This document shows, one piece after another, positions 1 through 13,100 of a stretch of 64,000 nucleotides of DNA. The stretch comes from Mya arenaria (lineage: Eukaryota; Mollusca; Bivalvia; Myida; Myidae), in contig NC_069124.1 in NCBI RefSeq assembly GCF_026914265.1, forward strand, positions 28,284,923-28,348,922. Direction: 5' to 3'. The notes beneath the pieces were generated by a model. It searched no databases. It saw only the letters and a program-made list of their open reading frames with translations, and had not been told where the DNA came from. Numbering within the stretch: the stretch's first letter is position 1; every line of letters starts with the position of its first letter. The position numbers and the translations under genes are program-made.

Positions 1-1087
1 CAAAGTTCTATGTTATTAAACATCTAAATGATAGTCATCATTACTTACACCCACTTATTTAGTTGTTAAAAGAACACATTATGAATGCAAACCATGCGCG
101 TATCTAATAAGCAGCATGCATATATTGAAATAGTGTTGTAACTTATCCGCACAATACTTATTGCATGGTTCTGCCTACTGTTCCAATATGAGAATTAATG
201 CATGAATGGTTTGCCCAGTGGTTAGCGTACTAGTTTCTCACCTAGAAGACCCCATTTTACCACATAGCATAAAAAGTTATAAAAAATCATATATGTTTTT
301 AACTCTGAACCATAGTATGCTTTTATGCGGTAAAATAAGTTGAGATTGAGATTTGACTTGATATTTTTGTGATATTGGAGCCAGAGCTATAAGCCTAAAT
401 GCTTCACATAACGTTTTGACAACGGCTCAATTTTTGCAGCGAATGCCTACAAAGTTGTAAAACATAAAAATTAGGTCAATGTAGCTCCTCAAATTAACAC
501 TTCTTCTGCTTGTTTAATATGTCAGTACGGAAATTTGCGAATTTTTTTGGTATCATTTTACTTCTGACACTATTTAAATCCAAGTTGTGGTTTTCTTACA
601 TTTATATGAATATATAATAACCGGTATATAAAAAAAATGTTGCATTATTTCGTTTTAGTGTCGTATGAATCAGACACAGGAAATGTAAGAAAATATGTTT
701 CAAGGCATTATGTAGATAATCCTATCCTTGACATAAATTTCACAAAAATTGCAACGTTGCAAGCTGATCACCCAACATTTGTTTTGATTTCATAATTATG
801 TTTTATTGCATTACAGGTATGCAAATGATATCCATAATGTCATTCGAAACACATGTACTTAATTTCATATGAATACCTTTAAATGCATGAGAGATATGGC
901 AAAATATTTAAGGTTTGTGAGACAACTTCATCCAAGCTGGCAAGTTGATACCAAGGTTATGACACCTACACTACTTATTTCTTAAAAAATGAGTAGATTT
1001 TAAAGTGTTTAAGTGGTATAGGGGAAAAAAACTCCCTATCAACTCCTAATGAACTCCCAATCAACTCCCAATTTGTGACATTTGTAC
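1..1087. other. USP intron, no recognised exon
   Basis: AT-rich non-coding sequence after exon E. I looked on the minus strand for the next USP segment (a PWF...QQDCSE type motif) and did not find it, so the intron probably continues past the left edge. Confidence 0.5.
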
Positions 1088-1181
1088 CTGTGACAGGGAC
1101 AGGAAGGCAAACACGTGCTGTAGTTTGACAACCAGGCTCTGTTCTGGTGTTGGCATGTGTTGTAACAGCGCCCCTCGGAAA
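1088..1181 (-). CDS. USP38: USP38-like exon 'E' of catalytic domain
   Basis: The acceptor tctttccag precedes 1181. With the two bases carried over from exon D it reads SFRGALLQHMPTPEQSLVVK then LQHVFAFLSLSQ, ending at 1088 before GTACAA. This corresponds to the KLQHLFAFL helix that follows the Cys box in USP38. No later exon could be recognised between 1 and 1087. Confidence 0.85.
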
Positions 1182-4100
1182 CTGGAAAGATTTATGATTA
1201 CTTAGCAATGGTGGGAGATACTACAGCTTAAAGTCTGGTAGATGATATAATATATATATAATATTTTATATTAAAAGTCTAAAAAGTGTAAACAAAAAAA
1301 TCTGTTACCTTCCATGAAAATGACAAAATGAATAATTTTCTTAATACTTTTTGTTTACTTTTTATTTTTACAATCCCTTATATAATAGCATATAAATATT
1401 TACTATCCATAATTTAACTTGCTTTCAATGTTTGATATAGACGAAAGTTATGCATGTTCGTAACAGCAAATAAAATAAAAAAAACACAATGTCAAATACT
1501 ACTTTCTTCGTTAATAAATGGCTTTAATATATAAAACACTCATCATTTCTACCTATCACACATGTACAAGGCCTGTATGATGCTATTCATATAGCATGTG
1601 TTGCCAAGATTGAAAAGTCCCGTTTTGCCCATCTCTGCCTTGGGCTGGTACGATCGAGGCTGGTGGGCGGAGCTGTCGCGATGGGCCGTCCATTTTGACT
1701 CTAGTAGTCGGAACTTGATTACATCTGGTGATGGCTTTGGGAAATCCTACAAAAAAGGATGCTTTTAAAACAATATGTCCCCCTGAGCACAGCATTGTCA
1801 GAAACATTTGCTAAACTGCATCAAGTAGTTTATAGGGGTCATAATAGCAGTCAGCTGGTCAAGTAAAACTAACAAAGTTCGATGGTCCAAGGTCAAGCTG
1901 TTCTGAAGTTATTGTGGGGACATTGTTTTTTACAACACTGACTTTGACCATGAGCTTGATCTTTGACCTACTGACCTCGACAATAATAAGGATCATCAAC
2001 CAGTCACGGGCAAACTTCAACTGATGTTTCTTGGTCTAGGTCACACTATTCTCAAGTTATTATGCAAAATAAGCTTTCACAAGACTGTGACCATGACCTT
2101 GAGGTATGGCCTTGAAACGGAGTCATCTAAAGCAACTATCTTGTTCCTAAGTCAAACTGTTATTGCTCGTACCAAGAAAATAAATACAAGAGATACAAGA
2201 ACCTTTATTTAAAGTTGGGTGTATGCTTACAAAAAAAATAGCCCAAAGAGCTATTTTCTGACATAATATGTCTATTTACAGACCGACCGACATTCAGACA
2301 TTGTCAATCCTCAAGTATTTACCCAATCTTCTATGAAGGTTGAATAAAAAGGGAAGAAAATGCATAGAATTACCATTATAAAATTGATGGTTTTATTTAA
2401 TAGAATTATGAATCATTCATATCCATTATATAACCAGAAAACATTCATTATTCTGTCAAAAACAACCCTGCTATGAATTAAAGTGTACAATAAAGAATGA
2501 ATAGCTTTTTGAAATCAAGGTCATTTGTATGATCACAGCAAATTATACACTTTAAATTATGCAATGGGGTGAATTTAAATTATTATTTCAGCCCACTACA
2601 ACAAGTGGTATGAACCATTAAAAGCTCATTCAACCAAACGTAGGGCTCTGGAAATCAAGCATGTTGCGTTGACAGATATTGACATAGATAGACAGGAAGT
2701 GAAATAAAATGATATTTTTTCTTCATAAAACAGAGCTTTACACACTCCACCAATATAGGTACCTTAAGAGCTCTATACTGGATCATAGAGCTCTAAAAAT
2801 GAAGCATGTTGCGTTGACAGATTTTGACATACACTGGGTGTGAAATAACATATTTTTTTCTCCATAAAACAGAGCTTTACACGCTCAACCAATATAGGTA
2901 CCTTAATGAGCTCTTACACTGGATCATAGAGCTCGGGAAATCCAGCATCTGGTACACAAGCATGTGCAGAAGCTCAGCTAGACAAACATGCAGCAGCTCA
3001 GAGTTCTTGACATAGAAAAGCTGTTAAATTACCTCAATTTTCTTTTCTTCTACATGAAATAGACTCCACATACCATAATGAGCTCATATACTGGGTTATA
3101 GAAGTCAGGAAATCCCGCGTGCAGGTACAAAAGGATGTGCAGAAGCTCAGCTAGTCTGTCTGAGCAGCTCATGGCACAAAGAGATAATGTCAGTATAAAA
3201 TACCTCTCCTTTTACCGACAGAAAACAGTCAGAGCTTTTAACGCTTCACTATAATTTTGGTACCTTAATGAGATCATAGTGCTCGAGAAATCCCATGGGC
3301 AGGTACATGAGGATGTGCAGAAGCTCAGCTAAATGTGTTTGCAGCTGGTACAGAAAACAGTAATGAGCTTTTAACTATTATTGGTACCTTAATCAGCTCA
3401 TACACCGGATCATAAAGCTCAGGGAATCCAGCATGCAGGTACATCAGGATGTGTAGAAGCTCGGCCAGCCGTGAGAGCAGCTGGTTGCTCTGGTCTGAAC
3501 TGTCATTCTGCCACACTGACACAATCTTTGGAACCATTGGCAGAATCTGGAAAATAGGTGAAAGCAATTGTGAAGCATTAATTCTAAGCCACAATTAATG
3601 AATAGTTTTGTTGGTGTTATCCAACAGACTTGCATAAAAAAGGTCTCTCCAGTTATCTTATTTTTAATTTATTTTTTCTTTACAGATTTAAGAGGCTAGG
3701 AAGCTATAAAATCAAGAAGAACTTACCTACTATTACCCACACCTATAAAAGTGGGTAACATTTAACAAATCATTAATTAATTTTGGCCTAAGCCACATTA
3801 AATATTCAAAGATAACTTGTCAAGATGCGTGGGCAGAATATGACACCCCCGGGCTTAATTTAAACCTGTATAAAAGTTGAAAGAAGACGTTAGCTGAGTT
3901 ACACCAAAAACTTATGTTTACAAGTGAATAATTTCATTAAATTTGAATCAGACGTCCGTACGTGCAGCTCATACTTATTAAATTATAATTAATTTAAAAC
4001 GCAATATTGGAATACCTATTTAGCATACAAAATTAAGGGTGTACATACGCTCTACTTCTTTCAATGCATTCAACATGAGCATGGTTCAAATTTCACCTTG

Positions 4101-7100
4101 ACTGACAAAAAAGTGAATGTAACGAAGCTTGCAAGAAATTACTTTTAATTATATTTTTTCAAATGAATGTAAACTACGAAAGGTCATGCATACTGTAATT
4201 AATTTTTGTTTATTATTTCCGTTTTAAAACTGCATAACTTTGTTTACTGATGCAAAGAACTGTCTTCAGCTGTATAATATTTGTCACAAAAAAACATAAA
4301 ATTACTTGCATTTGAAAATGTTTTGTTAGCAAAAAATTAAAGTAATGTGCAGGATTCTGGATTGTTTGGCAAAATAAATCAATTTGAAGGAAACGATTAC
4401 TTGATGCATGATAAGGAATTTAGCATACAAAATTTTGCGTATTCATGTTTCAATTGATCTACTTCTTACTATGCATTCAACGTGGGCATGGTTCAAATTT
4501 CACCTTGACTGACAAAAAAGTTGATGTTTAATAATGAAGCTTGTGCGACCATGTAACCGGGTTATTAGTCTTGCGAAAATAATGTATTTATTTTTTCAAA
4601 TGAATGTAAATTATGAATCGTCATGGTTATATAATGCTTTTTATTAGTGATGAATTTTTGTTTTTTTTCTTTCTATTTTAATATATATTGCATAATTTTG
4701 TTTACTGGTGCAACCGACTAGTATTTCAACTGTAAAATATCTGTCCCAAAAAAAACAACAACGCAAATCACTTACATTTGAAAATATTTTGAAATCTCCA
4801 TCGCTTGGCAACATAAATTAATTTGAAGGAAACAATTACTTCATAGTCATGATAAGGAATTGAGCTTATAGATTTTAGTGCATTTATACTAAATTTGCAC
4901 TACATCTGTAACCATGCATTGCACCTGGGCATGGTTTGTTAATTTCACTTTGAGGGACAAAAAAAGGCAATGTTATGAAACTTGTAAAAAAATACTTAAA
5001 ATTTCATTTATTTTTTTCTAAAGGATGTAAACTATGAAACATCATGCATATATTTATACGCAGCTCCTGTTTATTCTTAACTTATCAAATTTATTTTTTC
5101 TTTCCATTAATTTTAATACTGCATAACTTTGTTTAATTACTGATGCAACCAACTCACTTCAACTGAAAATATCTGTAAAAAAATGTTAATCACTTCCATT
5201 TGAAAATGTTTGTTTGCAAAAAATTCAAGACTTGATGCATGATGATTTTTAAGGTATTCATGTTTCAATGCTCTACCTATTACCTTGCATTCAACATGGG
5301 CATGGTTCAAATTTCACATTGACTGACAAAAAAAATGATGTACAATAAAAAAAAAAAAAAGATGAACAATTAAAAAATATTATCAAGCTTGGGCCTAAAA
5401 AAAAAAATTGTTTGGTTAGGGTTTCATCCTTTTCAAAAATAGGTAGGGTAGGTAGGTAGGCTTTTTATTATTTTATTTTTTTTATTAGGCTTTGTATAAG
5501 AATGCTATTTTCATCATTGGAGAATGGTGTTAAAGTTATCTTCTGTATAAGCATTTAAGATTTTATACTACATATTGAAAAGCAATTAAAAAAAAAGATT
5601 TTTTTTTATTTTTATTTTTTTAGTTTTTCATTTTTTTTTCAAACTGACTATAAAAACGGTAGGGTCGGCGGCTATTCCGTAGGTAGGGCCGGGTAACCCG
5701 AACCAAATGTTGTTTTTTTTAGGCCTTGCAAGAAAATAATTCCATTTTTTTTCTTTTCAAATGAATGTAAACTATGAAACTCATGGTTATTTAATGATTT
5801 TTATAAGTAATCATTTTTGGGTTTTTTCTCTCTATTTTAATATTGCCTAATTCTGTTAACTGTTACAACTTGAACTTACTTAAACTGTAAAATATCTTTC
5901 ACAAAAAACGTATATCACTTGCATTTGAAAAAAAATTTGTTCACAAAAAATTAAAGTAATGTGCAGAATTCTCGATCGCTTGGCAAAATCAATCAATTTG
6001 AAGGAAACAATTACTTAATGCATGAGATAAGGAACTTAGCATCTTATTTTAAGAAGTTTGCAAGAAAATACGTAATTTCATTTTTTTTCAAATGAACGTA
6101 AACAATAATGAAACGTCATGCTTACTCCTGCTTTTCATTAGTTATCAATTTTGTTTTTCCTTTCCCTTTTAATCTTGCACAACTTTGTTTACCGATGCGC
6201 TCGCCAACTCACTTCAACTGTAAAATATCTGTCACAAAAAAACAACAACGTAAACCACTTGCATTTGAAAGCGTTTTGTTAGCAAAAAATTACAATAAAA
6301 AGCAGGATTCTCGATCCATTGCTTGGCAACATAAATAAGTTACTTGATGCATGATAAGGAAATAAATAGCATGGCTCCTTAAAACTGCTGATACCTTTAT
6401 ATATTCACCATAAAATACGTTATATTATACAATGGCTGAAATTGAGAACTTTAAAGAAATCTGACCCAAAAATAATCAGTAGGTCTCTGATAGCTCCATT
6501 AACTATACGTTATGTTAATTTTTTCTGCCTGAAGGCCAAATATAACTTCTATACCATTTAAATGGTTTTTAATTGCTGATTATTAAATAAATGACCAAAA
6601 GAATGTTACACCTTAAGTTCTTAGTTTTTTGTGTTTTTTTCTCTATATTTTAACTGCAATTGGATGTAAAAATACCTTATTCAAAATCTATTAAGGACTG
6701 TGAATAACATTTTGTTCAGATATTTCCTTTTTCTTTACATAAAACCCTTTTAAATATCACATAAATGATAAGGGCTTAATAAGGCATCCAAATTTGTGGA
6801 TTGGGCTTTTTCAATGTCCACAATTTATGGCTGAATTTCTGACACAGCATGGGATTTTAAACATGTACACTAATATTTAAATTTTCTACAGCGCAATTGA
6901 AAATTATTCTGTTCTATTACAAGTTATCAAAACATCCATAATGTCACTGATATTAAAAAAAGCGAGAATTTGAAAATGATTACAATTCTGAGAACTTAAA
7001 TTATGGAGCTAATAAAAGCAATTACCAAAAACAATTTCAGTTGTGATTTCAAATAAGTATAGCAACATTATTTACTGTAGTTAGACAAAATTTACTATAT

Positions 7101-10100
7101 TCCAATTAACATTTTGACTTACAATTTATAGAGGTTGAAGAATTGCCATTCAACTCTGATCATTAAATGCTTATATTTGGTCACAAGCCTTTAACTCTCT
7201 GGTCGTTAATTGCTTATATTTGTCACAAGCATCATTGATTAAAGTAATCATCACCATATCACCATTTCATAACTCATAAAATTTACAATCAACACTTTGA
7301 AAAACAAGCTTTTAACATATTTTTATAATTGTGACTTAGATATGCGGCAATGTTAACATACTTTGTGGACAGGGTTATGTGGCCATGTCAGTCATCGAAT
7401 TAGACTTTGGATGAACAAGCCCAAATTCTGACATTAGTGCTTGGCATCGACATTCTAAACAAGCCCTGCTTAATCGAATCCAGAATTCGAGCAAGCCCAG
7501 AAATCATTTAACCAGTGCACTGGGCTTGCGGGCTTGTGCTTATTTCAACCACTGCCATGTTAACATACCTTGTGCAAAGGGTTATGTGGAAATGTTAACA
7601 TTCCTTGTGCAAAGGGTTATGTGGAAATGTTAACATACCTTGTGCAAAGGGTAATGTGGAAATGTTAACATACCTTGTGCAAAGGGTTATGTGGAAATGT
7701 TAACATACCATGTGCAAAGGGTTATGTGGAAATGTTAACATACCTTGTGCAAAGGGTTATGTGGAAATGTTAACATACCTTGTACAAAGGGTTATGTGGA
7801 AATGTTAACATACCTTGTGCAAAGGGTTATGTGGAAATGTTAACATACCTTGTGCAAAGGGTTATGTGGCCATGTTTACATACCTTGTGCAAAGGGTAAT
7901 GTGGAAATGTTAACACACCATATATAGAAATATTTATGTGGTCATGATAACACACCATATGGAAAGGTTTATGTGGTCATGTTAACACACCATATGGAAA
8001 TGGTTGTGGCCATGATAACATACCATATGGAAAGGGTTATGTGGTCATGTTAACATATCTTGTGAAAAGGGTTAAGTGGCCATGTTAACATACCATATGG
8101 AAAGGGTTATGTGCTCATGTTAACACACCATATGGAAAGGGTTAAGTGGCCATGTTAACACACCATATGGAAAGGGTTATGTGCTCATGTTAACACACCA
8201 TATGGAAATGGTTATGTGGCCATGTTAACACACCATATGGAAATGGTTATGTGGCCATGTTAACATACCATATGGAAAGGGTTAAGTGGCCATGTTAACA
8301 CACCATATGGAAATGGTTATGTGGCCATGTTAACACACCATATGGAAAGGGTTAAGTGGCCATGTTAACACACCATATGGAAAGGGTTATGTGCTCATGT
8401 TAACACACCATATGGAAATGGTTATGTGGCCATGTTAACACACCATATGGAAAGGGTTAAGTGGCCATGATAACATATCTTATGGAAAGGGTTATGTGGT
8501 CATGTTAACATACCTTGTGGGAATGGTTATGTGGCCATGATAACATATCTTATGGAAATGGTTATGTGGCCATGTTAACATACCTTGTGGGAATGGTTAT
8601 GTGGCCATGATAACATATCTTATGGAAAGGGTTATGTGGCCATGTTAACATACCTTGTGGAAAGGGTTATGTGGCCATGTTAACATACCTTGTGGGAATG
8701 GTTATGTGGCCATGATAACATATCTTATGGAAAGGGTTATGTGGCCATGTTAACATACCTTGTGGGAATGGTTATGTGGCCATGATAACACACCATATGG
8801 AAATGGTGATGTGGCCATGTTAACATACCTTATGGAAATGGTTATGTGGCCATGTTAACATACCTTGTGGGAATGGTTATGTGGCCATGATAACATACCT
8901 TGTGGGAATGGTTATGTGGTCATGTTAACATACCATATGGAAATGGTGATGTGGCCATGTTAACATACCTTGTGGGAATGGTTATGTGGTCATGTTAACA
9001 CACCATATGGAAATGGTGATGTGGCCATGTTAACATACCTTGTGGAAAGGGTTATGTGGCCATGTTAACATACCTTGTGGGAATGGTTATGTGGCCATGA
9101 TAACATATCTTATGGAAATGGTTATGTGGCCATGTTAACATACCATATGGAAATGGTGATGTGGCCATGTTAACATACCTTGTGGGAATGGTTATGTGGC
9201 CATGATAACATATCTTATGGAAATGGTTATGTGGCCATGTTAACATACCATATGGAAATGGTGATGTGGCCATGTTAACATACCTTGTGGGAATGGTTAT
9301 GTGGTCATGTTAACACACCATATGGAAATGGTGATGTGGCCATGTTAACATACCTTGTGGAAAGGGTTATGTGGCCATGTTAACATACCTTGTGGGAATG
9401 GTTATGTGGCCATGATAACATATCTTATGGAAATGGTTATGTGGCCATGTTAACATACCTTGTGGGAATGGTTATGTGGCCATGATAACATATCTTATGG
9501 AAATGGTTATGTGGCCATGTTAACATACCTTGTGGGAATGGTTATGTGGTCATGTTAACACACCATATGGAAATGGTGATGTGGCCATGTTAACATACCT
9601 TGTGGAAAGGGTTATGTGGCCATGTTAACATACCTTGTGGGAATGGTTATGTGGCCATGATAACATATCTTATGGAAATGGTGATGTGGCCATGTTAACA
9701 TACCTTGTGGGAATGGTGATGTGGCCATGATAACACACCATATGGAAATGGTGATGTGGCCATGTTAACATACCTTGTGGGAATGGTTATGTGGCCATGA
9801 TAACATATCTTATGGAAATGGTTATGTGGCCATGTTAACATACCTTGTGGGAATGGTTATGTGGTCATGTTAACACACCATATGGAAATGGTGATGTGGC
9901 CATGTTAACATACCTTGTGGAAAGGGTTATGTGGCCATGTTAACATACCTTGTGGGAATGGTTATGTGGCCATGATAACACACCATATGGAAATGGTGAT
10001 GTGGCCATGTTAACATACCTTATGGAAATGGTTATGTGGCCATGTTAACATACCATATGGAAATGGTGATGTGGCCATGTTAACATACCTTGTGGGAATG

Positions 10101-13100
10101 GTTATGTGGTCATGTTAACACACCATATGGAAATGGTGATGTGGCCATGTTAACATACCTTGTGGGAATGGTTATGTGGCCATGATAACACACCATATGG
10201 AAATGGTGATGTGGCCATGTTAACATACCTTATGGAAATGGTTATGTGGCCATGTTAACATACCTTGTGGAAAGGGTTAAGTGGCCATGTTAACATACCT
10301 TGTGGGAATGGTTATGTGGCCATGATAACATACCTTATGGAAATGGTGATGTGGCCATGTTAACATACCTTGTGGAAAGGGTTAAGTGGCCATGTTAACA
10401 TACCTTGTGGGAATGGTTATGTGGCCATGATAACATATCTTATGGAAATGGTTATGTGGCCATGTTAACATACCTTGTGGGAATGGTTATGTGGCCATGA
10501 TAACATATCTTATGGAAAGGGTTATGTGGCCATGTTAACATACCTTGTGGAAAGGATCTGGAGAATGTTGAAAACTCAGCAACATGTAGGTGACAATGTT
10601 AAGGCCAGGCTCGCTGACTGGGGCAAACTGCAGTTTCTGGAATATCTGAAATGTACATATAAATATGGAAATATTAATAAGACAGAATGACATGACAATG
10701 TTAAGACCGGCCAATCTGTAGTTTCTGGAATATCTTAAATCCACAGATACACATAGAAATGTTAAATACGCGTATAATCATACAGAAATATTATTATATT
10801 ACACGACCAGCAGTGAATATCAATCTGAATCTGAAATACAAAAATACAAATATATGTAAAACTGACAATAATAAGAATGTAAAGCAGTCTTTGAAAAACC
10901 TAAATTAGCATACAACCTCCATTTTCAGCCAATAAAATTGCAGGTAAGAATGCAAGCATTAAGTACTTGAGGGTTAGACATACGTAAAGAATTTCAACTT
11001 TCACAGGTGTTTAAAGGTCCGTCTTATATGTATAACTGCCACTCATCAGGAACAAACGTGTCCCTGCGTCAGATTTTGCATGGACAATGCATCAGCCAAA
11101 GATGTTGTATTCTAAGTCAGTTAGATGACCTGAAGTAATATCTTAATGATTAAGAGGGGATCATTTGCTACGCTCACTCTACCCATTCATTTTATCTTTA
11201 AGATTTTATTTCATGTCATCTATCTATTACGTGGACAGATAAACATTTCGAAAATAATATTGCTTGACAAGGTAAAAATGACCTTGCAATGTTCTCCAGT
11301 CAGACCACAGTTTCTGGAAGATCATAACACAACAATTAACTAATGTCTGATGATAATAAACTTCATTCTTATGCAATAATTTTGATATATTATGATAGTT
11401 AAATACCTTTTTAACTTGTTATATTTCTCAGACATATTAAATGACAATGATTGCAGTTAATTTCTAAATAAGGCTATTATCTTTTAAAAAATCCGCAAAA
11501 AGGTAATTGTGAAGCTCATATTTTACTTATTTAAAAACGCATAATTAGTAATAATATACCTTATTTGTATAATTATTCTCCTTTTTTATTTATTTGAGTT
11601 TAGCAGTCCTTCAAACAGCATATAATTTATTTTATTCAACATGTTCAGTGATTATTCTCGGTACAAGTACTGCCTTATAAATAAAGGCTGTTTCCCCTTG
11701 CGAAAATATTCTCCCAATTTGGGGAAATGAATAAAAAATCTCCAAGCATTATTTAAGTGACCTTTGAGTCCGCCAAGAACATTGAAAGCACCTCAGCCAT
11801 TGGCCCATTCAATGATTGTGGGCTAATTGGTTGATCTTGATAATGCATTAGGAGTTAAACCACAGTGGTCTTTTCTATTTATTTCTAAGATTGTTAAATC
11901 GTGAACAGTCTGCCCGAGCTGTATTATTTAATCACGTTGATATCACATCAAGTTATTTCATTATGAACAAGTCTTAAGTTAAGCGTTAAGTGTTTTATAA
12001 CATGTTTTCATTAAATTTTTTATTGGATGCAAAGGCTCATCAGTTCTCATTTTAAGGTTGATACATATTATTAATTGTCATAATGAGTGTGCATATAACT
12101 ACAAAGATTCATTTTTTTGTTAATTTCCGAAACGATTTCCAAATTTTTAATGCCTTTATTCATTATAAAAAAAATGCATAATGCCTGAGTGCCAACAGCG
12201 CCAAGGCTTATAATGACAATGATACCTCAATTTGTTTTCTTTGAAAAACACACACTGACAAACTGGATATGATTATAATTGTTTAATTGTGAAATTTAAG
12301 AATTTTGTTTACTATAATGAGATTAATAAAAAGCCAATTATTTTAGTAACACTTTTAAGTAAACAAAATTTTATGTCTACCGTAAATGTTCTATTAAACG
12401 TGCATGCCCTATTATTAAAGACGCACTGGGGGTTCTTTGATGTGGGTCTTTTTTTCAATTTTGCGACATGAATTTAGTGCTGTTTAAAAAATTGCTTAAT
12501 TGGGAAAAATGGATCTTTTTAAGTTCTTAATTCTTTTTTCTTAAAGTGACACACAGTCACACACCCTCATTGTTTAATAGGACATATACAGCATTTTGAT
12601 ACACAGAGACGCAAAAACGCCTACCCTTACACCTGTCATCAGAGCAAAACACACTTAAAGAAATGTAAATCTTTCAGTGCAGAAAAGGTAAATTCATTAA
12701 AGGATTGTTGAAAATGATTCATCAAAAAAACTTTTATTTTTACTACCTGTTGTTTATAATATCAAACAAACCTTCAGCATGTGGGTGTTTTTTCTTAGAT
12801 AAAGCTGGAATGGTGATTATATAACTACCAATACATCTTTTTTTATTTTCCTATTTCCAGAACTGATGGCTTTCTCTCATTTTCATCAAACCTTTTTAAC
12901 AGATTTAAGCATGAAAGTGTAGGTTTACAAGATGTATAAATTATTTTTATTTATGATTTTATTTCAAAAGAAAATACCCTCTTATATAACTTCTTTTGTT
13001 TGCATAACGCTGAACAAGAACAGTGACATTTTTATCCCAAGTGATTAGGTTGGACAAAAAGGGTAAAATTGAAATAAAAATATTTCTAGTCAAAACATTT

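Noticed and set aside
1583-1807. 74-codon frame over the USP Cys-box exon
   Set aside because: Wrong frame; the shifted frame gives the clear GLFNLGNTCYMNS motif with good splice sites.
9052-9273. 73-codon frame with a 35-residue repeat
   Set aside because: It is a reading of the 105-bp higher-order minisatellite unit, with no start context or family.
7345-10550. CRISPR-like array
   Set aside because: Units are contiguous 35-bp repeats without unique spacers, in a eukaryotic intron; it is a minisatellite.
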